64,000 nt of DNA from NCBI GenBank assembly GCA_024235215.1, contig JACKMU010000003.1, positions 248,001 through 312,000 on the forward strand. Direction: 5' to 3'. The notes under the pieces were generated by a model. It saw nothing but the letters and a program-made list of their open reading frames with translations. It did not search any database and was not told the DNA's origin. Every line of letters starts with the position of its first letter. The stretch's first letter is position 1. Source of the DNA: Chromatiaceae bacterium. GTDB lineage: Bacteria; Pseudomonadota; Gammaproteobacteria; Chromatiales; Chromatiaceae. Of this stretch, positions 46,331-55,177 are shown piece by piece. The position numbers and the translations under genes were made by a program.

Positions 46331-47473
46331 ATGTTTCGAATATCACAGTTCATGCATGAGGTACTCTCCCCCACGCCGTTGGGACCAAAGAGAAATCCTC
46401 CCGGTCCGGTGGTAATCTGGAATCTGGTGCGCCGCTGCAATCTCACCTGCAAGCACTGTTATTCGATATCCGCCGACAAGGATTTCCCAAATGAACTGAA
46501 CACTCATCAGATATTCGATGTGATGGAGGATCTGAAGCGTTTCCGGGTACCAGTGCTGATTCTATCCGGGGGGGAGCCTCTGCTGCACCCGGATATTTTC
46601 AAAATCGCCGAGCACGCCAAGGAGATGGGATTCTACACCGCGCTCTCCAGCAACGGCACACTGATCGACCAATCCAACATCGAACAGATTGCCTCGGTCG
46701 GCTTCGACTACCTGGGTATCAGCATCGACGGTATCAGAGAGACCCACGACAAATTCCGCCGCAAGGAAGGTGCATTCGACGCATCGATTCATGGTCTGCG
46801 ACTGTGCCGGCAGCGGGGGATCAAAGTGGGGCTGCGCTTCACCATGACACAGGACAATGCCGAAGAGCTGCCGCAACTGCTTGATCTGATGGATGCGGAA
46901 AAAATCGACAAGTTCTACTTTTCCCACCTGAATTACGCCGGTCGTGGCAACAAGAACCGCAAGGATGACGTCTTCCAGCAAACCACACGCTGGGCGATGG
47001 ATCTGCTGTTTCAGCGTGCACTGGCCGATGCCAGAGCCGGACTGAACACAGAGTTCGTGACCGGCAATAACGATGCGGATGGTGTCTACCTGCTGCACTG
47101 GGTAAAAAAGCATTTTCCCGACAGGGTTGAGCATATCCACGCAAAGCTGGTCCAGTGGGGCGGCAACAGTTCCGGCGTGAATATCTCCAACATCGACAAT
47201 CAGGGCAATGTGCATCCTGATACCATGTGGTGGAACTACAGTCTGGGAAATGTGAAGGAGCGCCCCTTCTCTGAAATATGGCAGGACACCTCGGATCCGA
47301 TCATGGCTGGCCTGAAGGCAAAGCCACGCTGTGTTGGCGGCAGATGTGGAGTCTGTCACCATTTCGATATCTGTGGCGGCAATACCCGGGTACGCGCGAT
47401 GCAGCTGACCGGTGATGCTTGGTCTGAAGACCCGGCCTGTTACCTGACCGACAAAGAGCTGGGTATCAGCTGA
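46331..47473 (+). CDS. nirJ: Heme d1 biosynthesis radical SAM protein NirJ
   Basis: The product is 380 residues. The radical SAM cysteines lie in RRCNLTCKHCYS and the glycine motif in LILSGGEPLLHPDI; the C-terminal cluster region reads CVGGRCGVCHHFDICGG (SPASM-like). NirJ replaces two propionates of didecarboxysiroheme with the keto groups of heme d1. It ends LTDKELGIS, as in the family. Same operon as nirC-H. Confidence 0.96.
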   Translation: MFRISQFMHEVLSPTPLGPKRNPPGPVVIWNLVRRCNLTCKHCYSISADKDFPNELNTHQIFDVMEDLKRFRVPVLILSGGEPLLHPDIFKIAEHAKEMGFYTALSSNGTLIDQSNIEQIASVGFDYLGISIDGIRETHDKFRRKEGAFDASIHGLRLCRQRGIKVGLRFTMTQDNAEELPQLLDLMDAEKIDKFYFSHLNYAGRGNKNRKDDVFQQTTRWAMDLLFQRALADARAGLNTEFVTGNNDADGVYLLHWVKKHFPDRVEHIHAKLVQWGGNSSGVNISNIDNQGNVHPDTMWWNYSLGNVKERPFSEIWQDTSDPIMAGLKAKPRCVGGRCGVCHHFDICGGNTRVRAMQLTGDAWSEDPACYLTDKELGIS

Positions 47474-47584
47474 TCGGGTAGCCGAGTCGAAACAGACTGA
47501 GATACCGGCTTCGCACCATTCAACGTTAAACAGAATTGATTCGGATTATCACCAAACCCAACGAGTACCCCTCCCCTGCTCACT

Positions 47585-49171
47585 ATGAATCTCAGTAAAC
47601 TCAGTGTAAAAACTTTACCCTGCCTGCTCACTCTGCTGCTTTCCAATCCAACGGCTGCAGTGGCACCTGACGCGGCTGCGCTTTACGCCAAACACTGTGC
47701 CGAATGTCATGGAACCGACCGTCTCGGTGCAATAGGTCCGGCACTGCTACCGGATAATCTACAACGGTTGCGAAAGAAATCGGCTGTATCCGTGATAGAG
47801 AACAGCCGGCCTGCAGTTCAGATGCCGGCGTTCAAAGCCGTTCTGAGCCAGGAGGAGATAGCGGCCCTGGTCGACCTGATCTACACACCGCTGGATAGCA
47901 TCCCTCGCTGGGGTATGGAGGAGATCTCGGCCAGCCGGTTGATCTCACATCCACCTGGCACCCTACCCGACGCACCTCGGTTCGATGCCAGTATCGACAA
48001 CCTGTTCGTGGTGGTGGAATTGGGAGATCACCACGCCACCCTGCTCAACGGCGATACCTTCGAGCCAATCCACAGATTCGCGACCCGATTTGCACTACAC
48101 GGCGGACCTAAATGGTCCGATGGCGGGCGCTACATCTATTTTGCGTCAAGGGATGGCTGGATCAGCAAGTTTGACGTCTTCAATCTCACCTATGTGGCAG
48201 AGGTTCGCGCCGGCATCAATACGCGTAATCTGGCGGTATCGCACGACGGCAGGTATCTATTGGTAGCCAACTATCTGCCACATACACTAACACTACTCGA
48301 CGCACGGGATCTCACCCCGATAAAAGTGATCGAGGCAAAGAGCGAGTCAGGGGTCAGCTCAAGAGTCAGCGCGGTCTACACCGCCGATTCGCGTGAAAGT
48401 TTCGTGGTCGCGATGAAGGATATACCCGAAGTCTGGGAGATCAACTATGCGGACGATCCACCAGCGGGGTTCGCCGGCTGGGTTCATGACTATCGCAAGG
48501 ATTCGGGAGACGCGCAAGAAAAAGAGCGCTTTCCCATTTTACGTATTGGCGTAAAAGGCTATCTCGACGATTTTTTTCTCACCCAGGGCTTTGACCGTAT
48601 CGTCGGCACCTCGCGCGGTGAAGCTGCCTCAGAAGAGAGTGTCTCCGGGCAGGTGGTGGACCTGGATCTGAAACGATCGGTGGCACAGATGAGTTTGCCC
48701 GGAATGCCCCATTTGAGCTCTGCGATTACCTGGAACTACCAGGGACGCACGGTGCTGGCCACTCCCAATATAAAAAAACCTGAGGTCACCATTATCGATA
48801 TGGACACCTGGAAGGTAATTAAACGCATCCCCACCCAAGGACCGGGATTTTTCATCCGCAGTCATGAACAGAGCCGCTACGCCTGGGTCGATGTTTTTTT
48901 CGGACCAAATAAGGATCTGATGCACGTAATCGACAAGCAGTCTCTGGAGATAATCAAAACACTTAAACCCGCTCCGGGGAAAACTTCGGCCCATGTGGAG
49001 TTCACTAACGATGGGCGCCACGCCTTGGTGAGCATCTGGGAGATGGATGGTGCACTGGTGATCTACGATGCCGATTCACTGCAGGAAGTGAAGCGGCTAC
49101 CAATGAAAAAACCTTCGGGCAAATATAATGTGCATAACAAGCTGACACGTTCCAGTGGAACCAGCCACTGA
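47585..49171 (+). CDS. nirN: Heme d1 biosynthesis protein NirN
   Basis: The product is 528 residues with a signal peptide (LPCLLTLLLSNPTAAVA), a cytochrome c domain with CAECHG and a d1-type propeller like NirS (KPSGKYNVHNKLTRSSG at the end). NirN forms the acrylate side chain double bond, the last step of heme d1 synthesis, and can hand the cofactor to NirS. It is told from NirS by lower similarity, by the absence of NirS-like conserved blocks such as HGRNWENFF, and by its place at the end of the nir biosynthesis run, 111 bases after nirJ. Confidence 0.93.
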   Translation: MNLSKLSVKTLPCLLTLLLSNPTAAVAPDAAALYAKHCAECHGTDRLGAIGPALLPDNLQRLRKKSAVSVIENSRPAVQMPAFKAVLSQEEIAALVDLIYTPLDSIPRWGMEEISASRLISHPPGTLPDAPRFDASIDNLFVVVELGDHHATLLNGDTFEPIHRFATRFALHGGPKWSDGGRYIYFASRDGWISKFDVFNLTYVAEVRAGINTRNLAVSHDGRYLLVANYLPHTLTLLDARDLTPIKVIEAKSESGVSSRVSAVYTADSRESFVVAMKDIPEVWEINYADDPPAGFAGWVHDYRKDSGDAQEKERFPILRIGVKGYLDDFFLTQGFDRIVGTSRGEAASEESVSGQVVDLDLKRSVAQMSLPGMPHLSSAITWNYQGRTVLATPNIKKPEVTIIDMDTWKVIKRIPTQGPGFFIRSHEQSRYAWVDVFFGPNKDLMHVIDKQSLEIIKTLKPAPGKTSAHVEFTNDGRHALVSIWEMDGALVIYDADSLQEVKRLPMKKPSGKYNVHNKLTRSSGTSH

Positions 49172-49417
49172 GCGGATCCCAAGGCTCGTCATGCCACAGC
49201 CGAAAGAATCTGGAGATGGACCGAGTTGCCGCTCTCTGGCGCGCTTGCTAACGTAAGAGTGCGAGGGCTGACCGCCCAAAGTGCAGTGCAGTGTTCGATT
49301 CTTCACCGGATCATGGAGTGGTTAGCGCAACGTGCTGGTGCTTTTGTTCATCACCCATTATCCTTTCAGATTTATGCGTTGATTGTCGCGCTGATCTGAC
49401 AACTACCTGGATTTAGA

Positions 49418-49972
49418 ATGACCCCGATCAAACTCGCCTCGCTGCTGTTTTTCTACGCCACAACACTCTCTGCAGATACTGAAAGCTATTCCCTGCTGCA
49501 GGTTGAAGATGGGGACACACTGGTAATCGATATGCAGGGCAATCCGACACGTATACAGCTGTTGGGAATAGACGCTCCTGAGGATAGCACCAACCCCAAA
49601 CTCATCAGGGACGTTCAGCGTACCGGGCAAGGCTCCGAACTTCTGCTGGAACTTGGAATGCAGGCCAGCCGCCATCTGCAGCAACTGGCTGCACCCGGCA
49701 TGATGGTTATCGTTGCAGGTGAGTTGCAACACAGAGATAAGTACGGCCGGATTCCCGCGGTGGTTACACTTCCGGGAGCACAGCTTTCTCTCAATGCAGC
49801 GATGGTTCAACAGGGATATGCAATAACGCTCGACAGCCATTCAACCGGTAATAGCGATCAACCGATACTGGCAGAACTGGAACGGCAGGCCAGAGAGAAC
49901 AATCGTGGCCTCTGGCAATCGCATCCCGAACTGATGCGCGCATGGAGCGGCAGGCAAGACAGCGTGCAATGA
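49418..49972 (+). CDS. Thermonuclease (SNase-like) family protein, secreted
   Basis: A 184-residue protein with a signal peptide (IKLASLLFFYATTLSA) and a staphylococcal-nuclease OB fold. Seen are VEDGDTLVID and IQLLGIDAPED (calcium and Arg region), then HRDKYGRIPAVVTL and ARENNRGLW. In active nucleases the catalytic triplet is Arg-Glu-Arg; the first Arg lies in TRIQLLG and the last in KYGR, but the middle Glu is less clear, so activity is plausible rather than shown. It is a single gene, not obviously tied to the nir genes before it. Confidence 0.88.
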   Translation: MTPIKLASLLFFYATTLSADTESYSLLQVEDGDTLVIDMQGNPTRIQLLGIDAPEDSTNPKLIRDVQRTGQGSELLLELGMQASRHLQQLAAPGMMVIVAGELQHRDKYGRIPAVVTLPGAQLSLNAAMVQQGYAITLDSHSTGNSDQPILAELERQARENNRGLWQSHPELMRAWSGRQDSVQ

Positions 49973-50195
49973 ATTTCATGCAGAATAAAATCCGGGCTAC
50001 ACCTGCTCTTCACTCCAGATTAACTGCTGGACTGTTCCCGATTTGACGAAATTTGAATTAAATCAATTACCGGCATTCAAGAATAGGTAAATAATCAACG
50101 CTTGATTTGCACGTTTTGAACATCTGTTCACACAGCGGTGTGGCTGTGGTGAATTTTCAGTGATCGCAAATTATATTTTTCATTTCAACGAAAAC

Positions 50196-50639
50196 ATGCA
50201 CAGACAACACTACCGGTTCGCAGGCTACTCGCGTCTTGAAATTGCATTCATGCTCGTACTGGGCATTTTTATCGGGCTGCTGGCAGTGACTAAATACCTG
50301 GAGTTGTCTACTGCCGCAAAAGAGGCGATGGAACCCGGACTGATTGAAGGTGTTCGAAGTGGAATAGCGGCCTATGCAGAAGAGGCAAAATCACGCGGCA
50401 ATAGCAAGCTTTTCCCGAGTACCCTCGATGACGCCGCATCGGGCGCCGCCACACCACGGGATCCTTTTTTTGGTCGGGTGCTGGAAAAAGGTGTCGCTGT
50501 CGAAGGCTGGTCGAAACTGGAGAGAAACCATTACCTCACGCCGAGCGGAAACACCATCGTTTACCATCCCGAATCGGGAGAATTTCTCTATTCGTCGGAC
50601 ACCGGATCGTCGATGCCGGTAACACCGGATAAGCCATGA
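50196..50639 (+). CDS. Type IV pilin/pseudopilin-like protein
   Basis: A 147-residue protein starting MHRQHYRFAGYSRLEIAFML. A Gly followed by YSRLE with Glu at +5 and a hydrophobic helix (IAFMLVLGIFIGLLAV) is the type III signal of prepilin-like proteins, though the usual Phe at +1 is Tyr. The globular part, with AATPRDPFFGRVLEKGVAVEGW, resembles minor pseudopilins. It overlaps the next lipoprotein gene by 4 bases. Target system unknown. Confidence 0.68.
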   Translation: MHRQHYRFAGYSRLEIAFMLVLGIFIGLLAVTKYLELSTAAKEAMEPGLIEGVRSGIAAYAEEAKSRGNSKLFPSTLDDAASGAATPRDPFFGRVLEKGVAVEGWSKLERNHYLTPSGNTIVYHPESGEFLYSSDTGSSMPVTPDKP

Positions 50640-51103
50640 AGAGTCCCGTTATTGACGGCTGGTTGGTCCGGTCGCAGCGATCGAGCTTTAAGAGGAACGT
50701 TTTCGCTACTATTTTTCTGCTGATTGCGCTGCTGCCCGGGTGCACTCCACAGGGTACAGAGGTCGCGCACGAACTGAGCTCCTTCATAGCTGTGTTGAAA
50801 AACAATGGTGTCGATGGCTCACTGGAGTTGAGCGTGCCAAACAACAGTGAAATGGACTACATCGCAACCTATGTGATCTCCGCCTACACCAGCACGCGCA
50901 TCATTTCGTTCTTCAAATTCAACAGCGAAGAACAGGCGCAAGCCAACTTGACCGAAGCGCTGAAAAATCCCAAATTTTCCGGTCAGACCAGAAACGGCGC
51001 ATTCCTCATGGCGGCAACATTCTTTCCGCCGGACGATGAGGCGGTGGCCAAGATCCAGACATTGTTCGAAGCCCACAAATTCAATTCGGCACCGGCCTAC
51101 TGA
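50636..51103 (+). CDS. Putative lipoprotein, small
   Basis: A 155-residue protein with a long basic N-terminus, a hydrophobic segment and a lipobox-like end (FLLIALLPGC). The mature domain (LELSVPNNSEMDYIATYVIS, RNGAFLMAATFFPPDDEAV) is not one I recognise. The start overlaps the pseudopilin-like gene (ATGA), so the two are likely made together. It ends convergently, overlapping the Sco gene by 7 bases. Confidence 0.7.
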   Translation: MKSPVIDGWLVRSQRSSFKRNVFATIFLLIALLPGCTPQGTEVAHELSSFIAVLKNNGVDGSLELSVPNNSEMDYIATYVISAYTSTRIISFFKFNSEEQAQANLTEALKNPKFSGQTRNGAFLMAATFFPPDDEAVAKIQTLFEAHKFNSAPAY

Positions 51104-51744
51104 TACAGGGTTTTAATTTGTCTGAACTGCTCAGCGATTGTCGTGGAATCATGCGGCGGAGAGAAATGGGCGAGCAGGCGTCTGTTCGGACCGACCAGAA
51201 AAATTGAACTGGTATGGCTCACCAGATACTCCCCAGGTGCACGTTCCGGTTCAATCAGGTAACCAGCACCAAACTGACGCGCAAAATTGTCCAGCTGCAC
51301 TTTTTCTCCGGTGACTCCGGTAAAATTTTTCCCGAAATAGTGCATGTATCCGCGTAACACCTCTGGCGTATCGCGTGCGGGGTCAACCGAGACAAAGAAC
51401 ACCTGTAACCGGTCCATCTCCACCTGCTGCGCTGCAAGCTGACTGAATACGGAGACCAGCGTCGCCATCGTCGTTGGGCAGATATCGGGACAGAACGTAT
51501 ATCCGAAAAACACCAGGCTCCAGTTTCCCGAAAATCGCTCCAGTTCAAACGGCCGACCCTCCTGATCGATCAACGAAAACTGAGTCAACCCTTTCGGCTC
51601 CGGCCTCAGCACCCCCAACAGTTCATCACTGGCCGGCCTCCGCGTCCTTGTTCCGTCGACAAAAAAGTAGAACACGATAGCTGCACTCACTGCAAAAACC
51701 AACAGTAGTGTTGTTCCACGTAATACCGATACTCTCCCAAACAC
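51097..51744 (-). CDS. Sco1/SenC/PrrC copper chaperone
   Basis: A 215-residue protein with an N-terminal anchor (LRGTTLLLVFAVSAAIVFYF) and an intact copper motif FGYTFCPDICPTTM, the SVDPARDTPEVLRGYMHYFG segment and the third ligand His in LVSHTSSIFLV. It delivers copper to CuA sites. It lies 71 bases downstream of the heme A synthase gene on the same strand. The CuA-bearing subunit encoded at 54.6 kb is an obvious client. Confidence 0.95.
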   Translation of the reverse strand: MFGRVSVLRGTTLLLVFAVSAAIVFYFFVDGTRTRRPASDELLGVLRPEPKGLTQFSLIDQEGRPFELERFSGNWSLVFFGYTFCPDICPTTMATLVSVFSQLAAQQVEMDRLQVFFVSVDPARDTPEVLRGYMHYFGKNFTGVTGEKVQLDNFARQFGAGYLIEPERAPGEYLVSHTSSIFLVGPNRRLLAHFSPPHDSTTIAEQFRQIKTLYQ

Positions 51745-51815
51745 TTACAATGATCTCCCGCGAAAAACCTTTACTGAACAGCTGCACGCTGCACAGATAT
51801 CAACTTCCGTTGCCA

Positions 51816-52847
51816 CTACTGATAACGTAGTTGGTGACTGAGATAGAGCGCCAGAGTAAACAACGCCAGCGCACCCCCCTGGTGGGAGGCAGCCAGCCCG
51901 ACAGGCACGTAGAGCAGCAACGTGGAGATGCCGAGTGCCACCTGAATAAACAACATCAACAGTAGCAGGTGAAACGCCAGACGCGTTCCTGAACTAAGAT
52001 CTCTTCCGATCGCTTTGTACCAGTAGAGCGGGATAAGGATGAAGAGTGTAATCGCCAACAGACGATGGTCGAACTGTACCGTTGTGACATTCTCAAAAAT
52101 GTTTATCCACCGAGGCTCGAGATTAAGCAATCCCTCCGGTATCAATTGGCCGTTCATCAGTGGAAAGGTATTGTAGGCCAATCCCGCTTTTAATCCGGCA
52201 ACGAATCCTCCGGAGAGCACAGTAACGAAAATCAGCCCGGTAACAGTGTTTGAAAACCACCTGAGCCCCGAGTAGGAGTCAGTAAACTGCATGCGTTCCC
52301 GTGCGAAAAACAAGTCCAACGCAAACCAGAAAATATAGGCATAGATGATAAAAGCGAAGCCGAGATGCGCGGTGAGGCGGTATTGACTCACATGGGGATC
52401 CTGCACCAATCCGCTCTTGACCATGTACCAACCCATCAGCCCCTGCAGACCACCCAGCAGAAACATGAACAGCAACTTTGGAACATGGCTCCGATCAATC
52501 CGCTTGGTAAACCAAAAAAAGAGCAGTGGTATCAGAAAAATAACACCGATCAGGCGACCCAGCAGACGGTGTAGATACTCCAGCCAGAAAATACCCTTAA
52601 ATGCTTCCATATCCATATGCGAGTTCTTCAATTTAAACTCGGGATATTGCTGATAGAGCTGGAACACCTCTTGCCATTCTGACTCACTGATTGGTGGAAG
52701 AACTCCGATAATCGGCTCCCATTTGACCATCGAGAGTCCGGAGCCGGTCAAACGGGTCACACCCCCCAAAACAACCATTGCATAGATTGTTGCGCAACAG
52801 ATCAGTAACCAGATCGCAACCGGTATTCGGGATTTCATCGCCCGCAT
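51816..52847 (-). CDS. ctaA: Heme A synthase (COX15/CtaA)
   Basis: About 343 residues with eight membrane spans. It oxidises the C8 methyl of heme O to give heme A. Key segments: GGVTRLTGSGLSMVKWEPI, FWLEYLHRLLGRLIG, GLQGLMGWYMVKSGL, RLTAHLGFAFIIYA and FDHRLLAITLF, with the conserved His of each half. Three ATG codons (52853, 52847, 52838) are close together; 52847 has GAGAATGG just ahead and is preferred. Likely operon with the Sco gene. Its presence beside a heme-copper cluster with cyoE suggests a-type haem there. Confidence 0.94.
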   Translation of the reverse strand: MRAMKSRIPVAIWLLICCATIYAMVVLGGVTRLTGSGLSMVKWEPIIGVLPPISESEWQEVFQLYQQYPEFKLKNSHMDMEAFKGIFWLEYLHRLLGRLIGVIFLIPLLFFWFTKRIDRSHVPKLLFMFLLGGLQGLMGWYMVKSGLVQDPHVSQYRLTAHLGFAFIIYAYIFWFALDLFFARERMQFTDSYSGLRWFSNTVTGLIFVTVLSGGFVAGLKAGLAYNTFPLMNGQLIPEGLLNLEPRWINIFENVTTVQFDHRLLAITLFILIPLYWYKAIGRDLSSGTRLAFHLLLLMLFIQVALGISTLLLYVPVGLAASHQGGALALFTLALYLSHQLRYQ

Positions 52848-53113
52848 TTCCATTCTCAACCAGCTAGAGTTAAAGTTCAGGTGGTTATTGTGAAGGGATT
52901 TATTCCAGATTGAAACCCACCGATTCAATCGACGCATGGAGAATTGGCAAGCCTGCGACAACTTACCCGCTGAAGTGACTGTGAACCACCATTTGACGGA
53001 GTAAACTCAGCAGAACAGCTCGGGGATCGGGTTGGTACCCTATCAATCCCGGCGACGCTGACAAGCCTGGCACAGATTATTCGGGAGTCGCTGCAATACT
53101 CATCCTGACATAT

Positions 53114-53863
53114 TTAGCGGATAAACAGCCAGTTACCGATAAGCTCGGTGTTTCCGCCATAGAGTTGCTCTGAGTAACGCTCGGTCGGCCAATAGAAGAT
53201 CACATCCCGCTCGGTCAAACTCCGCGGACAATTGATTCTCAGCTCCCAGGGTGTGTCGCGCAACACACGGACCCCATCTGGATGGCCTAGCAACTTCTCC
53301 AACACGGACCTGGGCATCCTGTTCAGCTCATATTTTTCCGGCAGATCCGCGGCCATGGCAATACGCTCTCTTCCCGCCAGCCACTTTTCACTATCAAACT
53401 CTACTGCTGCATACTCTTTAGGCATACGGTCGAATTTCGCTCCGACCACTCCGTCCCCGCCAGCAAGCGTGAAGACTAGAACCGCATGTCCGGGATCACC
53501 ATCAGAATACTGGCTCTTTTTTGCCATAGGTAGACCATCGCGACTGCCGAGATCGTACCAGAGTATCTCCACACGACTGCCGCGATAGTTGACATACTTG
53601 AACCTGTCACACTCCGCCACTCCGGTATCCGGTATCCCATCGATAAACTTGGGAACAAGCTGGCTGAGTTGATCGGGCGGAGCATGGTAATACCTGGTGT
53701 AGCTGTGGATCGCCTCAATGAGCGGTTCCGCTCGCAGTGTAGCCTGAAAATATTGTCCTTTTCGCACCCGTCCCTGCTCTTCGGTTGTGGAACTGAAAAA
53801 CAGCAGATAGAGGAGAGCGACGAACAGAATCGCCACCGCCAATGATCTATAGAATGTAGCCAT
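53114..53863 (-). CDS. Membrane-anchored protein with pseudopilin-like segment
   Basis: A 249-residue protein with one N-terminal span (LAVAILFVALLYLLFF). After it, IEAIHSYTRYYHAPPDQLSQ and LVPKFIDGIPDTGV resemble the loop of GspG-type pseudopilins (length-wise helix, then a Leu-Val-Pro segment), but there is no prepilin cleavage site. The rest (GNTELIGNWLFIR at the end) is unfamiliar. It precedes the heme A synthase gene on the same strand, about 260 bases away. Function unknown. Confidence 0.7.
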   Translation of the reverse strand: MATFYRSLAVAILFVALLYLLFFSSTTEEQGRVRKGQYFQATLRAEPLIEAIHSYTRYYHAPPDQLSQLVPKFIDGIPDTGVAECDRFKYVNYRGSRVEILWYDLGSRDGLPMAKKSQYSDGDPGHAVLVFTLAGGDGVVGAKFDRMPKEYAAVEFDSEKWLAGRERIAMAADLPEKYELNRMPRSVLEKLLGHPDGVRVLRDTPWELRINCPRSLTERDVIFYWPTERYSEQLYGGNTELIGNWLFIR

Positions 53864-54166
53864 TTAAGAAAACTATAGTTGGGTAAACTCTTCAGCCGCA
53901 CGAGTAGGTGGATGCAATCCATTAGGTATTCGCCATCCTGGCATCAACATCCATCGTTACGTTGTGATTGTGATTATAAATCAGCCGACCAATAAAATCA
54001 GAAAGGCAGATATGTCTGTTGCTGCGCGTAAAGGTAGTACAAAGTACTGTCAACCATTCGGGTCTAAAGTGCTAAATACCCTGGTTGGTGCGCCAAATCA
54101 GCAGCGAATAAAGCAAGGATCAGCGCATGATGAACTGTGTCATATGACACACCCTGTCGACTCATT
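53864..54166. other. Intergenic stretch before the NorS/NorY cluster
   Basis: No convincing gene. A 68-codon plus-strand frame (53964-54170) has ordinary base composition, no ribosome site and no recognisable product, and runs into the operator of the next cluster. The promoter of the minus-strand gene should lie at the left end. Confidence 0.4.
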
Positions 54167-54207
54167 TTGATATAGGTCAATGCTGGTGTGAAGACAAAGA
54201 CTATAGT
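54167..54207 (+). promoter_or_regulatory. Fnr/Dnr box and -10 before the NorS/NorY cluster
   Basis: TTGATATAGGTCAA (54167-54180) matches the consensus except one base in the right half. TATAGT at 54202-54207 is a good -10, and the predicted start near 54214 puts the box centre at about -41. The leader before the first ATG would be about 165 bases. Confidence 0.78.
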
Positions 54208-54379
54208 CTTTTGATAATTAACAATAGGTGGATGCTGAGTTTTTATGTGTCAGATGAAGAGTATCGGTTATACGAATGAATCATAAAGATCAGATCGTTG
54301 CCTGAGAAATCTAATTTATCAAATTAGTTTGTAATACTTAAATCGTTGTTTTTTCTATAATATTAAAGGGGTGTACTAT

Positions 54380-54550
54380 ATGAAGGAAACAAGCGACAAA
54401 CCAGAAAAAGATCAGGAAGAGAAGATTCCTGCGATGCAAACATTAATTGATAATCCATTTCTGTTGCTTTTTATCGGTGTAGCGATGCCGACAGTATTCT
54501 ATCTCATCTGGGGCATCATGGAGATCGTAACCATTCCTGTTGCACCTTGA
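54380..54550 (+). CDS. Small single-span membrane protein at head of the NorS/NorY cluster
   Basis: A 56-residue protein: a charged N-terminus (KETSDKPEKDQEEKIPAM) followed by one membrane span (NPFLLLFIGVAMPTVFYLIW). AAAGGGG lies about 9 bases before the ATG. Small subunits of this type accompany heme-copper enzymes; the norSY-senC-orf1 clusters of nitrifiers also carry a small extra gene, but I cannot show they are the same. It precedes the CuA subunit gene by 84 bases. Confidence 0.78.
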   Translation: MKETSDKPEKDQEEKIPAMQTLIDNPFLLLFIGVAMPTVFYLIWGIMEIVTIPVAP

Positions 54551-54634
54551 GTCAACTGAACATAATCCAAGCACAGTGCATGCAGCCAGTGCATTGATAA
54601 TTATCACTAAGGTATACCCTGAGGGGGTTAGATC

Positions 54635-55171
54635 ATGACTTCATTTATGCCGCCGGCCGAGCGGATCTGGTGGAAAGTACCCGTAGGCCGCGAAGAGATT
54701 GTCTGGATACTGATCGCTTTGACCTGGTGTCTGATCATGTTTTTCATGATGCCCTATTGGCACATCTACGGAAAACAGAATCTGTCGAACGAAGCTTATC
54801 AGACGACACCGGCAAAATATGGTGCCAAAGTCCAGGAGGGTATTGACCAGCACAAGGTGGGGGAAGAGGCTGGGGTACCGATCGTCCATCCACCGGCAGG
54901 CAGCGATGTCTACATGCTCGGCCGCCTGTGGCAGTGGTGGCCGATCCTTGAGCTGGAGAAAGACAAAACCTACCGGCTGCACCTCTCCTCGATGGATTGG
55001 CAACACGGTTTTTCAGTTCAACCGATCAACATCAACATGCAGGTGGTCCCTGGCTACGAGATGGTGTTGACCGTTACCCCCGATCAGGCGGGTGAATATG
55101 GGGTGGTCTGCAACGAATACTGCGGTATCGGCCACCACACCATGGTTGGCAAGATCTACGTGAAGGAGTGA
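54635..55171 (+). CDS. CuA-containing subunit II of a heme-copper (NorS-type) reductase
   Basis: A 178-residue protein with one N-terminal span (IVWILIALTWCLIMFFMMP) and a periplasmic cupredoxin domain. All CuA ligands are seen: His 124 (DWQHGFSV), then Cys 159, Glu 161, Cys 163, His 167 and Met 170 in CNEYCGIGHHTM. It accepts electrons from a soluble carrier and passes them to subunit I, encoded 6 bases downstream. It is short, with a single span, as in B-type oxidases and in NorS of the sNOR family. GAGGGGG precedes the start. Confidence 0.9.
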   Translation: MTSFMPPAERIWWKVPVGREEIVWILIALTWCLIMFFMMPYWHIYGKQNLSNEAYQTTPAKYGAKVQEGIDQHKVGEEAGVPIVHPPAGSDVYMLGRLWQWWPILELEKDKTYRLHLSSMDWQHGFSVQPININMQVVPGYEMVLTVTPDQAGEYGVVCNEYCGIGHHTMVGKIYVKE

Positions 55172-55177
55172 TGAATA

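Noticed and set aside
49230..49320. TTCGATTC reminiscent of a tRNA T loop
   Set aside because: No acceptor, D or anticodon stem can be built around it and the spacing is wrong.
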